Below, one piece after another: positions 24,126 through 36,453 of a stretch of 64,000 nucleotides of DNA. The position numbers and the translations under genes are program-made. The DNA is from Cololabis saira (taxonomy: Eukaryota; Chordata; Actinopteri; Beloniformes; Belonidae): assembly GCF_033807715.1 (NCBI RefSeq), contig NC_084587.1, forward strand, positions 13,993,017 through 14,057,016, written 5' to 3'. Within the stretch, counting starts at the first letter, position 1. Each line of letters begins with the position of its first letter. The notes beneath the pieces are model-generated. The model was not told where the DNA came from and made no database searches. It saw only the letters and a program-made list of their open reading frames with translations.

Positions 24126-25518
24126 CATCTAAGGTTAAAAGGTCAGGGTTCAGATTTCTCCATTTTCCAGGTTATACTATGAATTCTGTACTGAGTGAGT
24201 CATGTGACCAGTTCTGGGTCAGTCTAATCAGTCAACAGCTGAGCTCTGGTTGCTAGGGGCAACAAGAACCTGATACAGAGGGAGCGGGAATGACTCAGCT
24301 GGATTTTTGGTTGTGACAAACCTGAAATCACTCCACTTTGCGCTCAAACCGTAGCTCTTAGCAGAAAAACGAAAACATTTTGAGAAACAGAGAACCTACC
24401 AGATTATCTAAATGTTATTTTCATACAGATATTCCTTAAAATGTGTTAGTAACGGCAATTCGAAAACAAAAATGAGATTTTTTTTAAGAAAACTTCATTT
24501 AACATGGGAGTCAATGAAGAGAGAGACAGGAACTGGCGTGTCTGTTGGCTCCCCCGTTAAAATTTTGTGCACACCACGCCTGTCAAAGTCACATTTTATA
24601 AATCACAACACCTATGTCTATATTCTGACCAAGAATTATCTGTCTACCTTTTACGGTTTGGCCGTGACCTCGAGTTACAAATAAGAAATCATGTTTTTTT
24701 TTCAGTGTAACTACACTCTAGCAAACTGACTCCCGTGCTCTAGATTTGAAAAAAAGTGATTTCCAGTCCTCGCTTGAGGGCTCATATCTTGAAAAGTGTA
24801 CATTTTAGGAAAAAACAGTCCGGGGTTTGGAGAGAGAAGAGAAGTTTTCCTCCGTTTTGAAGTTTGAATGACGTTTCTACGTCCAAGTATGAGAAAGATA
24901 CGTGACTCGGAAAAAAGGTGAATTTTGTCTTTTTTTTCTCAACATTTTCCCATCCGCTTATAATGGCGCCATTGAAATGCATGGGAAAATCTTCCCCATT
25001 AGTTTGGAAATTTGGAAATGTTTTTGCACTTCGTGCAAAAACTATTCGTGCCATCGTTCTGAAAATCCACAGGACTGTAGTTAAATTCAGGGCCTACAAC
25101 TTTCTAAATCGGTTCAGAATTTTTCGAGTAACGGTGTGCGAGTGGTGAGGCCCCAAACTTCACGCAATGCGTTCCGGATGGGGCAAAAAGCGCACGTTTG
25201 TGCACGTTGCGCAAAAACGTGCACGCCAATCGCTAATAAAAGTCATACCCATCGATTCCCGATTAAGGCGCACGTTTCTACGTTTTTACTTTTCGCGTTT
25301 TCTCAAAGCTGTAGGAGGAGTAGCCGGACAAAGTTTTTACGGAAGAATATATAAATAACTAGACAAAATTCCCGGGAAATTTTGAAGTGCCACGGACTAC
25401 TGCCGGATGATCGCGGGGCTTATTTGCACCCATGAAGGTCAAGGACTCCATACAGATTCCAATGACACCACCCATGACTCTTTATGTCAAACCATTCAAA
25501 AGTTATTACAGAAAATAT

Positions 25519-26632
25519 AGAACCGCTAACTGAACCGCTAACGGGATCGCTAACGGGATCGCTAACGGGACCGCTAACGGGACCGCTAACCGAGCCGCTA
25601 ACGGGATCGCTAACCGAGCCGCTAACAACCGCTAACGGAACCGCTAACGGGACCGCTAATGGGATCGCTAACGGAACCGCTAACGGGATCGCTAACGGGA
25701 TCGCTAACGGGATCGCTAACGGGATCGCTAACCGAGCCGCTAATGGGATCGCTAACAACCGCTAACAGAACCGCTAACGGGACCGCTAACAGAACCGCTA
25801 ACAGAACCGCTAACGGGATCGCTAACAACCGCTAGCGGAACCGCTAACGGGACCGCTAATGGGATTGCTAACGGGACCGCTAACGGGGTCGCTAACTGGA
25901 CCGCTAACGGGATCGCTAACTGGACCGCTAACGGTACCGCTAACGGGATCGCTAACGGAATCGCTAACTGAACCGCTAACGGGACCGCTAACCGAGCCGC
26001 TAACGGGATTGCTAACCGAGCCGCTAATGGGATCGCTAACGGGACCGCTAACAACCGCTAACAGGACCGCTAACAGAACCGCTAACAGAACCGCTAACGG
26101 GACCGCTAACGGGATCGCTAACAACCGCTAGCGGAACCGCTAACGGGACCGCTAACGGGGTCGCTAACTGGACCGCTAACGGGATCGCTAACTGGACCGC
26201 TAACGGGACCGCTAACGGGATCGCTAACGGAATCGCTAACTGAACCGCTAACGGGACCGCTAACGGGATCGCTAACAACCGCTAGCGGAACCGCTAACGG
26301 GACCGCTAACGGGGTCGCTAACTGGACCGCTAACGGGATCGCTAACTGGACCGCTAACGGGACCGCTAACGGGATCGCTAACGGAATCGCTAACTGAACC
26401 GCTAACGGGACCGCTAACCGAGCCGCTAACGGGATCGCTAACCAAGCCGCTAACGGGATCGCTAACGGGATCGCTAACAACCGCTAACGGGACCGCTAAC
26501 GGGATTGCTAACGGGACCGCTAACGGGGTCGCTAACTGGACCGCTAACGGGATCGCTAACTGGACCGCTAACGGGACCGCTAACGGGATCGCTAACAGGA
26601 CCGCTAACAGAACCGCTAACGGGACCGCTAAC
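25519..26632. repeat. 12-bp minisatellite in M3 copy 4
   Basis: About 93 units, organised in higher-order blocks that themselves repeat: the segments from about 26126 and 26280 begin alike with CGCTAGCGGAACCGC and run together for more than 100 bp. Confidence 0.96.
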
Positions 26633-26902
26633 ACCAATAACACTACCATCCCATAATAAACACCTACCATCCCATAATAACACTAACATCCCATAATAAC
26701 ACTAACATCCTATAAAAACACCTGCCATCCCATAATAACACTAACATCCTATAAAAACACCTGACATCCCATAATAACACTAACATCCTATAAAAACACC
26801 TGTCATCCCATAATAACACTAACATCCTATAAAAACACCTGACATCCCATAATAACACTAACATCCTATAAAAACACCTGACATCCCATAATAACACCTA
26901 TC
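26633..26902. repeat. 39-bp satellite in M3 copy 4
   Basis: About seven units ending in CACCTATC before the GT tract. Confidence 0.95.
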
Positions 26903-26924
26903 GTGTGTGTGTGTGTGTGTGTGA

Positions 26925-27016
<92 letters not shown>
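26903..27016. repeat. (GT)n microsatellite in M3 copy 4
   Basis: Long GT run with one GAAT interruption near 26922. Copy 5 has the same length and interruption. Confidence 0.97.
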
Positions 27017-27017
<1 letters not shown>

Positions 27018-28410
27018 CATCTAAGGTTAAAAGGTCAGGGTTCAGATTTCTCCATTTTCCAGGTTATACTATGAATTCTGTACTGAGTGAGTCATGTGAC
27101 CAGTTCTGGGTCAGTCTAATCAGTCAACAGCTGAGCTCTGGTTGCTAGGGGCAACAAGAACCTGATACAGAGGGAGCGGGAATGACTCAGCTGGATTTTT
27201 GGTTGTGACAAACCTCAAATCACTCCACTTTGCGCTCAAACCGTAGCTCTTAGCAGAAAAACGAAAACATTTTGAGAAACAGAGAACCTACCAGATTATC
27301 TAAATGTTATTTTCATACAGATATTCCTTAAAATGTGTTAGTAACGGCAATTCGAAAACAAAAATGAGATTTTTTTTAAGAAAACTTCATTTAACATGGG
27401 AGTCAATGAAGAGAGAGACAGGAACTGGCGTGTCTGTTGGCTCCCCCGTTAAAATTTTGTGCACACCACGCCTGTCAAAGTCACATTTTATAAATCACAA
27501 CACCTATGTCTATATTCTGACCAAGAATTATCTGTCTACCTTTTACGGTTTGGCCGTGACCTCGAGTTACAAATAAGAAATCATGTTTTTTTTTCAGTGT
27601 AACTACACTCTAGCAAACTGACTCCCGTGCTCTAGATTTGAAAAAAAGTGATTTCCAGTCCTCGCTTGAGGGCTCATATCTTGAAAAGTGTACATTTTAG
27701 GAAAAAACAGTCCGGGGTTTGGAGAGAGAAGAGAAGTTTTCCTCCGTTTTGAAGTTTGAATGACGTTTCTACGTCCAAGTATGAGAAAGATACGTGACTC
27801 GGAAAAAAGGTGAATTTTGTCTTTTTTTTCTCAACATTTTCCCATCCGCTTATAATGGCGCCATTGAAATGCATGGGAAAATCTTCCCCATTAGTTTGGA
27901 AATTTGGAAATGTTTTTGCACTTCGTGCAAAAACTATTCGTGCCATCGTTCTGAAAATCCACAGGACTGTAGTTAAATTCAGGGCCTACAACTTTCTAAA
28001 TCGGTTCAGAATTTTTCGAGTAACGGTGTGCGAGTGGTGAGGCCCCAAACTTCACGCAATGCGTTCCGGATGGGGCAAAAAGCGCACGTTTGTGCACGTT
28101 GCGCAAAAACGTGCACGCCAATCGCTAATAAAAGTCATACCCATCGATTCCCGATTAAGGCGCACGTTTCTACGTTTTTACTTTTCGCGTTTTCTCAAAG
28201 CTGTAGGAGGAGTAGCCGGACAAAGTTTTTACGGAAGAATATATAAATAACTAGACAAAATTCCCGGGAAATTTTGAAGTGCCACGGACTACTGCCGGAT
28301 GATCGCGGGGCTTATTTGCACCCATGAAGGTCAAGGACTCCATACAGATTCCAATGACACCACCCATGACTCTTTATGTCAAACCATTCAAAAGTTATTA
28401 CAGAAAATAT

Positions 28411-29524
28411 AGAACCGCTAACTGAACCGCTAACGGGATCGCTAACGGGATCGCTAACGGGACCGCTAACGGGACCGCTAACCGAGCCGCTAACGGGATC
28501 GCTAACCGAGCCGCTAACAACCGCTAACGGAACCGCTAACGGGACCGCTAATGGGATCGCTAACGGAACCGCTAACGGGATCGCTAACGGGATCGCTAAC
28601 GGGATCGCTAACGGGATCGCTAACCGAGCCGCTAATGGGATCGCTAACAACCGCTAACAGAACCGCTAACGGGACCGCTAACAGAACCGCTAACAGAACC
28701 GCTAACGGGATCGCTAACAACCGCTAGCGGAACCGCTAACGGGACCGCTAATGGGATTGCTAACGGGACCGCTAACGGGGTCGCTAACTGGACCGCTAAC
28801 GGGATCGCTAACTGGACCGCTAACGGTACCGCTAACGGGATCGCTAACGGAATCGCTAACTGAACCGCTAACGGGACCGCTAACCGAGCCGCTAACGGGA
28901 TTGCTAACCGAGCCGCTAATGGGATCGCTAACGGGACCGCTAACAACCGCTAACAGGACCGCTAACAGAACCGCTAACAGAACCGCTAACGGGACCGCTA
29001 ACGGGATCGCTAACAACCGCTAGCGGAACCGCTAACGGGACCGCTAACGGGGTCGCTAACTGGACCGCTAACGGGATCGCTAACTGGACCGCTAACGGGA
29101 CCGCTAACGGGATCGCTAACGGAATCGCTAACTGAACCGCTAACGGGACCGCTAACGGGATCGCTAACAACCGCTAGCGGAACCGCTAACGGGACCGCTA
29201 ACGGGGTCGCTAACTGGACCGCTAACGGGATCGCTAACTGGACCGCTAACGGGACCGCTAACGGGATCGCTAACGGAATCGCTAACTGAACCGCTAACGG
29301 GACCGCTAACCGAGCCGCTAACGGGATCGCTAACCAAGCCGCTAACGGGATCGCTAACGGGATCGCTAACAACCGCTAACGGGACCGCTAACGGGATTGC
29401 TAACGGGACCGCTAACGGGGTCGCTAACTGGACCGCTAACGGGATCGCTAACTGGACCGCTAACGGGACCGCTAACGGGATCGCTAACAGGACCGCTAAC
29501 AGAACCGCTAACGGGACCGCTAAC
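28411..29524. repeat. 12-bp minisatellite in M3 copy 5
   Basis: Unit order and length indistinguishable by eye from copy 4. Confidence 0.96.
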
Positions 29525-29794
29525 ACCAATAACACTACCATCCCATAATAAACACCTACCATCCCATAATAACACTAACATCCCATAATAACACTAACAT
29601 CCTATAAAAACACCTGCCATCCCATAATAACACTAACATCCTATAAAAACACCTGACATCCCATAATAACACTAACATCCTATAAAAACACCTGTCATCC
29701 CATAATAACACTAACATCCTATAAAAACACCTGACATCCCATAATAACACTAACATCCTATAAAAACACCTGACATCCCATAATAACACCTATC
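29525..29794. repeat. 39-bp satellite in M3 copy 5
   Basis: Same seven-unit array as in copy 4. Confidence 0.95.
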
Positions 29795-29816
29795 GTGTGT
29801 GTGTGTGTGTGTGTGA

Positions 29817-29908
<92 letters not shown>
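29795..29908. repeat. (GT)n microsatellite in M3 copy 5
   Basis: Same length and same GAAT interruption as copy 4. Equal length at such a mutable tract points to a very recent duplication or an assembly duplication. Confidence 0.97.
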
Positions 29909-29909
<1 letters not shown>

Positions 29910-31153
29910 CATCTAAGGTTAAAAGGTCAGGGTTCAGATTTCTCCATTTTCCAGGTTATACTATGAATTCTGTACTGAGTGAGTCATGTGACCAGTTCTG
30001 GGTCAGTCTAATCAGTCAACAGCTGAGCTCTGGTTGCTAGGGGCAACAAGAACCTGATACAGAGGGAGCGGGAATGACTCAGCTGGATTTTTGGTTGTGA
30101 CAAACCTCAAATCACTCCACTTTGCGCTCAAACCGTAGCTCTTAGCAGAAAAACGAAAACATTTTGAGAAACAGAGAACCTACCAGATTATCTAAATGTT
30201 ATTTTCATACAGATATTCCTTAAAATGTGTTAGTAACGGCAATTTGAAAACAAAAATGAGATTTTTTTTAAGAAAACTTCATTTAACATGGGAGTCAATG
30301 AAGAGAGAGACAGGAACTGGCGTGTCTGTTGGCTCCCCCGTTAAAATTTTGTGCACACCACGCCTGTCAAAGTCACATTTTATAAATCACAACACCTATG
30401 TCTATATTCTGACCAAAAATTATCTGTCTACCTTTTACGGTTTGGCCGTGACCTCGAGTTACAAATAAGAAATCATGTTTTTTTTTCAGTGTAACTACAC
30501 TCTAGCAAACTGACTCCCGTGCTCTAGATTTGAAAAAAAGTGATTTCCAGTCCTCGCTTGAGGGCTCATATCTTGAAAAGTGTACATTTTAGGAAAAAAC
30601 TGTTTCGGGTTTGGAGAGAGAAGAGAAGTTTTCCTCCGTTTTGAAGTTTGAATGACGTTTCTACGTGCAAGTATGAGAAAGATACGTGACTCAGAAAAAA
30701 GGTGAATTTTGTCTTTTTTCTCGACATTTTCCCATCCGCTTTGAATGGCGCCATAGGAATACATAGGGAAAATGAGCTCCCCATTAGTTTGGAAATTTGG
30801 AAATGTTTTTGCACTTCGTGCAAAAACTATTCGTGCCATCGTTCTGAAAATCCACAGGACTGTAGTTAAATTCAGGGCCTACAACTTTCTAAATCGGTTC
30901 ATAATTTTTCGAGTAACGGTGTGCGAGTGGTGAGGCCCCAAAGTTCACGCAATGCGTTCCGGATGGGGCAAAAAGCGCACGTTTGTGCACGTTGCGCAAA
31001 AACGTGCACGCCAATCGCTAATAAAAGTCATACCCATCGATTCCCGATTAAGGCGCACGTTTCTACGTTTTTACTTTTCGCGTTTTCTCAAAGCTGTAGG
31101 AGGAGTAGCCGGACAAAGTTTTTACGGAAGAATATATAATAAATAATAAATAA

Positions 31154-31261
31154 GCCTGAGCAATAGTATGAGTGCCTCGTGCTGCGCACGAGGCACTCCT
31201 CCTCCATTGAGCTTGCGCAGCTCAATGGAGGAGGCGTGCCACGTGGCGCAGCCGTGGCACT
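31154..31261 (-). mobile_element. M4 module, copy 1 (triple-hairpin terminal module of family B)
   Basis: A 108-bp module starting GCCTGAGCAATAG. It holds three consecutive perfect hairpins. The first has 13-bp arms GAGTGCCTCGTGC/GCACGAGGCACTC with a TGC loop. The second has 15-bp arms CTCCTCCATTGAGCT/AGCTCAATGGAGGAG with a TGCGC loop. The third has 8-bp arms GTGCCACG/CGTGGCAC around TGGCGCAGC. The last 10 bases, CCGTGGCACT, are the exact inverse of the AGTGCCACGG arm just inside the left end of M3. This is the relation M1 has to M2. Confidence 0.88.
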
Positions 31262-31269
31262 AATAATAA

Positions 31270-31377
31270 GCCTGAGCAATAGTATGAGTGCCTCGTGCTG
31301 CGCACGAGGCACTCCTCCTCCATTGAGCTTGCGCAGCTCAATGGAGGAGGCGTGCCACGTGGCGCAGCCGTGGCACT
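31270..31377 (-). mobile_element. M4 module, copy 2
   Basis: Identical to copy 1 as far as I can see, joined by AATAATAA. All three hairpins are perfect. Confidence 0.88.
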
Positions 31378-31382
31378 AATAA

Positions 31383-31490
31383 GCCTGAGCAATAGTATGA
31401 GTGCCTCGTGCTGCGCACGAGGCACTCCTCCTCCATTGAGCTTGCGCAGCTCAATGGAGGAGGCGTGCCACGTGGCGCAGCCGTGGCACT
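31383..31490 (-). mobile_element. M4 module, copy 3
   Basis: Identical to copies 1 and 2, joined by the shorter spacer AATAA. Confidence 0.88.
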
Positions 31491-31499
31491 AATAAATAA

Positions 31500-31607
31500 G
31501 CCTGAGCAATAGTATGAGTGCCTCGTGCTGCGCACGAGGCACTCCTCCTCCATTGAGCTTGCGCATCTCAATGGAGGAGGAGTGCCACGTGGCGCAGCCG
31601 TGGCACT
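31500..31607 (-). mobile_element. M4 module, copy 4
   Basis: Carries two substitutions in the second hairpin region: GCGCATCTCAATGG for GCGCAGCTCAATGG, which breaks one pair, and GAGGAGTGCC for GAGGCGTGCC. It is joined by AATAA to an M1b module, so a family B end is followed by a family A end. Confidence 0.87.
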
Positions 31608-31611
31608 AATA

Positions 31612-31848
31612 AGAAAAGGGAAACCTTTTCTGGGTACTAATTTACGCCTTCATTTTCATGTTTTTCCTCATTTTTTCGGCCGTGTTTTACTTTTTGGGGA
31701 TTTTTTTTTTCCACATCAGTGCGGGGTCATGCTGTACACCCGCTGGTGCGCAGTGGGACTTTTGCGACTTTAGCATGCTAGCAGCATTGCCCTTTGGGCC
31801 ATTCTGGACGATTGCAATATGGTCATGCCACTACTTGGCATGCCCATA
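31612..31848 (-). mobile_element. M1b module, copy 2
   Basis: A 237-bp M1b bridging the M4 cluster and the next M2. It abuts ACTAG without a spacer, as at 8562. Confidence 0.85.
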
Positions 31849-33378
31849 ACTAGAAAATTTCTGGAAATTTTGATATGGGCATGCCCTACCGCCCATTCGA
31901 GCCCTCTCGCTGCTCTGGTTTGGGGCTGCAGTGTTTGTGTTCGGGGCGGTTTTATGTCAGTTTGAGGTGTTTACGGTTGTATTTCATTCATTCCTGTGCT
32001 CCCAATAGCTATTAATGGGGCGCGCTTTTTGCCGTCTAGCGTCCCCACGGTAACGCTTTTGACTGAGAAAAGCAATGGCACGATGGAGACGCATCCAACG
32101 ATGTATGCCATGCATGGGTGCACGTTCCGGTTCAGGCTACGTTAACGGATAGGTTTTTTTTCCACCATGGTTTAAAAAAACCCATCCGAATGAATGGGGC
32201 CATTTGGCATGGATTTTACATTAAACTTTCCTTAAATCACAGCTTCATGAAATTTTAATACGTTGAAGGTCACAGCGTGCCGAGTCAGGGAACATTTGTA
32301 TGATGTCTCTACGATAATCTGTTGCCTAGCAACAAGCGTCCAAAGTCAAACGGAAATTAAAAAAAAAATGAAAGGTCAATATCACAAAAACTTAAAAAAA
32401 TGGCATAATGAGGTTCTAGGCTCCGTTAGTGCCAATCGGGCCGAGTGTTTGAAAGTTTGAACTATGTCTCTACGATAAAGTCCGGCCGAGCAATAAGCGT
32501 CTGAATTTTCGCCTTTTTTTTGGCTTTTTGGCATCTAGCGTTGCCACGGTAGCACTTTTGACTGAAAAAAGTAATGCCCATCGAGGCACGATGGAGACGC
32601 ATCCAACGATATATGCCATGCATGGGTGCACATTGCGGTCCGAGCAGTATTAACAGATTGTTTATTCACATGCTCTCCCATACAAATGCATAGGTTTTTG
32701 TTGCCATGGTAACAAGCCCCATAGGATAGAATGGGACAATTTGGCTTTAATATCTCAAAAGCTGTAAACGAGAGCGTAATGAGACCTCAGTATGGTGTAG
32801 TCCACATCAAGCTGAGTCTTTTAACGTTGGAACAAAGTCTCTGCGATACCGCGTTGCCGCGCAACAAGCATCCGAAGTTCCGTTAGCATCAAAATGAACA
32901 ATGTGGAATATCTCAAAAACCGTAATAGCAAGCATGACGAGACTAAAATATGTTGCAGTACAAAGCGTCCCGGGTTTGTCAATGTTGTAATGATGTCTGT
33001 ACGATAAACCGTTGCCTAGCAACAAGCGTCCAAAATAAAATAGATGTTTTTTTTAAATTGAAAGTTAAATATCGCAAAAACCGTAATACGTAGCATGTTG
33101 AAGTTTTATGGTCCTTTAGTGACTATCGGGCCGAGTGTTTGAAAGTTTGAACGATGTCTCTACGATAAAGTTCGGCCGAGCAATAAGCGTGGGAATTTTC
33201 GCCTTTTTTTTTGCTTTTTGGCAACTAGCGTTGCCACGGTAACCCCTATTACGGAGAAAAGTAATGCCCATCGAATCACGATGGAGACGCATCCAACGAT
33301 GTATGCCATGCATGGGTGCACGTTGCGGTTCGGGCCGTATTAACGGACGAAAAAAAGTGCGGAATAAGAATAATAATA
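31849..33378 (-). mobile_element. M2 module, copy 11
   Basis: 1530 bp, closest to copy 9 (same GAGCCCTCTCGCTGC and GGCTGCAGTG variants). It has an internal deletion of about 14 bp near 32076, reading GCAATGGCACGATGG where copy 9 has GCAATGCCCATCGAGGCACG. It also has GTCCCCACGGTAAC near 32041 as in copies 2, 7 and 12, so it looks recombinant. Confidence 0.9.
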
Positions 33379-34918
33379 ACTAGAAAATTTCTGGAAATTT
33401 TGATATGGGCATGCCCTACTGCCCATTCGTCCCCTCTCGCCGCTTTGGTTTAGGGCTGTAGTGGTTGTGTTCGGGGCGGTTCTATGTCAGTTTGAGGTGT
33501 TTACGGTTGTATTGCATTCATTCCTGTGCTCCCAATAGCTATTAATGGGGCGCGCTTTTTGCCGTCTAGCGTCCCCACTGTAACGCTTTTGACTGAGAAA
33601 AGTAATGCCCATCGAGGCACGATGGAGAAGCATCTAACGGTGTATGCCGTGCATGGGTGCACGTTCCGGTTCAGACTACGTTAACGGATAGGGTTTTTTT
33701 CCACCATGGTAAAAAAAAACCCATCCGAATGAATGGGGCCATTTGGCATGGATTTTACATTAAAGCTTCCTTAAATCACAGCTTCATGAAATTTGAATAT
33801 GTTGAAGATCACAGCTTGCCGAGTCGGGGAACATTTGTATCATGTCTCTACGATAATCTGTTGCCTAGCAACAAGCATCCAAAGTCAAACGGAAATAAAA
33901 AAAAAAAAGAAAGGTCAATATCGCAAAAACTTTAAAAGTTGACATAATGAGGTTCTAGGGTCCGTTAGTGCCAATCAGGCCGAGTGTTTGAAAGTTTGAA
34001 CGATATCTCTACGATAAAGTCCGGCCGAGCAATAAGCGTCTGAATTTTCGCCTTTTTTTTTTGCTTTTTGGCATCTAGCGTTGCCACGGTAACACTTTTG
34101 ACTGAGAAAAGTAATGCCCATGGAGGCACGATGGAGACGCATCCAACGATATATGCCATGCATGGGTGCACATTGCGGTCCGAGCAGTATTAACAGATTG
34201 TTTATTCACATGCTCTCCCATACAAATGCATAGGTTTTTGTTGCCATGGTAACAAGCCCCATAGGATAGAATGGGACAATTTGGCTTTAATATCTCAAAA
34301 GCTGTAAACGAGAGCGTAATGAGACCTCAGTATGGTGTAGTCCACATCAAGCTGAGTCTTTTAACGTTGGAACAAAGTCTCTGCGATACCACGTTGCCGC
34401 GCAACAAGCATCCGAAGTTCCGTTAGCATCAAAATGAACAATGTGGAATATCTCAAAAACCGTAATAGCAAGCATGACGAGACTAAAATATGTTGCAGTA
34501 CAAAGCGTCCCGGGTTTGTCAATGTTGTAATGATGTCTGTACGATAAACCGTTGCCTAGCAACAAGCGTCCAAAATAAAATAGATTTTTTTTTTAAATTG
34601 AAAGTTAAATATCGCAAAAACCGTAATAAGTAGCATGATGAAGTTTTATGGTCCTTTAGTGACTATCGGGCCGAGTGTTTGAAAGTTTGAACGATGTCTC
34701 TACGATAAAGTTCGGCCGAGCAATAAGCGTGGGAATTTTCGCCTTTTTTTTTGCTTTTTGGCAACTAGCGTTGCCACGGTAACCCCTATTACGGAGAAAA
34801 GTAATGCCCATCGAATCACGATGGAGACGCATCCAACGATGTATGCCATGCATGGGTGCACGTTGCGGTTCGGGCCGTATTAACGGACGAAAAAAAGTGC
34901 GGAATAAGAATAATAATA
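33379..34918 (-). mobile_element. M2 module, copy 12
   Basis: No visible difference from copies 2 and 7 (offset 31483 from copy 2). First unit of the third 3.3-kb block. Confidence 0.9.
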
Positions 34919-36453
34919 ACTAGAAAATTTCTGGAAATTTTGATATGGGCATGCCCTACCGCCCATTCGACCCCTCTCGCTGCTTTGGTTTGGGGCTGTA
35001 GTGGTTGTGTTCGGGGTGGTTCTATGTCAGTTTGAGGTGTTTACGGTTGTATTGCATTCATTCCTGTGCTCCCAATAGTTATTAATGGCGTGCGCTTTTT
35101 GGCGTCTAGCGCCCCCCACGGTGACACTTTTGACTGAAAAAAGTAATGCCCATCGAGGCAACATGGAGACGCATCTAACGATGTATGCCATGCATGGGTG
35201 CACGTTGCGGTTCAGGCTACATTAATGGATAGGTTTTTTTTAGCTGTGGTGTAAAAACCCATCTGAATGAATGGGGCCATTTGGCATGGATTTTGACATA
35301 AAATTTCCTTAAATAACAGCTTCATGAAATTTGAATATGTTGAAGTCCACAGCGTGCCGAATCGGGGAACATTTGTAGGATATCTCTACGATAATCTGTT
35401 GCCTAGCAACAAGCGTCCAAAGTCAAACGGAAATAAAGAAAAAAATGAAAGGTCAATATCGCAAAAAGTGTAATAATTGGCATAATGAGCTTGTACGGTC
35501 CGTTAGTGCCAATCGGGCCGAGTGCTTGAAAGTTTGAACGATGTCTCTACGATAAAGTCCGGCCGAGCAATAAGCGTTCAAATTTTTCGCCTTTTTTTTT
35601 GCTTTTTGGCATCTAGCGTTGCCACGGTAACACTTTCGACCGAGAAAAGTAATGCCCATCAAGGCACCATCGAGACGCATCCAAAGATGTATGCCATGCA
35701 TGGGTGCATGTTCCGGTCCGGGCAGCGTTAACAGATGGTTTATTCACATGATCCCCCATACAAATGCATTGGTTTTTGTTGCCATGGTAACAAGCTCCAT
35801 AGGATAGAATGGGACAATTTGGCTTCAATATCTCAAAAGCTGTAAACGACAGCGTAATGAGACCTCAGTATGTTGTAGTCCACAGCAACCTGAGTCTTTT
35901 AACGTTGAATTAAAGTCTCTACGACATCGTGTTGCCGCGCAACAAGCGTCCGAAATTCCGTTAGCATCAAAATGATCAAGGTGGAATACCTCAAAAACCG
36001 TAATAGCAAGCTTGACGAGACTAAAATATGTTGCAGTACAAAGCGTCCCGGGTTTGTCAATGTTGTAAGGATTTCTGTACGATAAATCGTTGCCTAGCAA
36101 CAAGCGTCCAAAATAAAAGGGATTTTTTTTTAAAATTGAAAGTTAAATATCGCAAAAACCGTAATAACTAGCAGGATGAAGTTGTATGGTCCTTTAGGGA
36201 CTAACGGGCCGAGTGTTTGAAAGTTTGAACGATGTCTCTACGATAAAGTTCGGCGGAGCAATAAGCGCGGGAATTTTCGCCTTTTTTTTTGCTTTTTGGC
36301 AACTAGCGTTGCCACGGTAACCCCTATTACTGAGAAAAGTAATGCCCATCGAGGCACGATGGAGACGCATCCAACGATGTATGGCATGCATGGGTGCACG
36401 TTGCGGTTCGGGCCGTATTAACGGACGAAAAAAAGTGCGGAATAAGAATAATA
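34919..36453 (-). mobile_element. M2 module, copy 13
   Basis: No visible difference from copies 3 and 8, and the last M2 of the visible array. It runs into M1a. Confidence 0.9.

Larger units (their letters stand above)
22451..25357 (-). mobile_element. M3 module, copy 3
   Basis: A 2907-bp copy. The head is shortened: after ACAGAAAATA it passes straight to TAGAACCGCTAAC and lacks the TGTAATAGGC present in copies 1 and 2. Copies 4 and 5 share this change. The GT tract is the shortest of those present, and the right end is GAATATATAAATA. Confidence 0.9.
25358..28249 (-). mobile_element. M3 module, copy 4
   Basis: A 2892-bp copy, almost indistinguishable from copy 5 over its first ~2.4 kb, including minisatellite length and the interrupted GT tract. 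Its tail (near 27710-27880, GTCCGGGGTTTGG and GCTTATAATGGCGCC) matches copy 3 rather than copy 5. Confidence 0.9.
28250..31144 (-). mobile_element. M3 module, copy 5
   Basis: Duplicate of copy 4 at offset 2892. The first differences I saw are AATTTGAAAAC for AATTCGAAAAC near 30241 and ACCAAAAATT near 30412. From about 30598 the tail switches to the version seen in copies 1 and 2 (GTTTCGGGTTTGG and CCGCTTTGAATGGCG). This copy is therefore a mosaic. It is followed by the four M4 modules. Confidence 0.9.
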
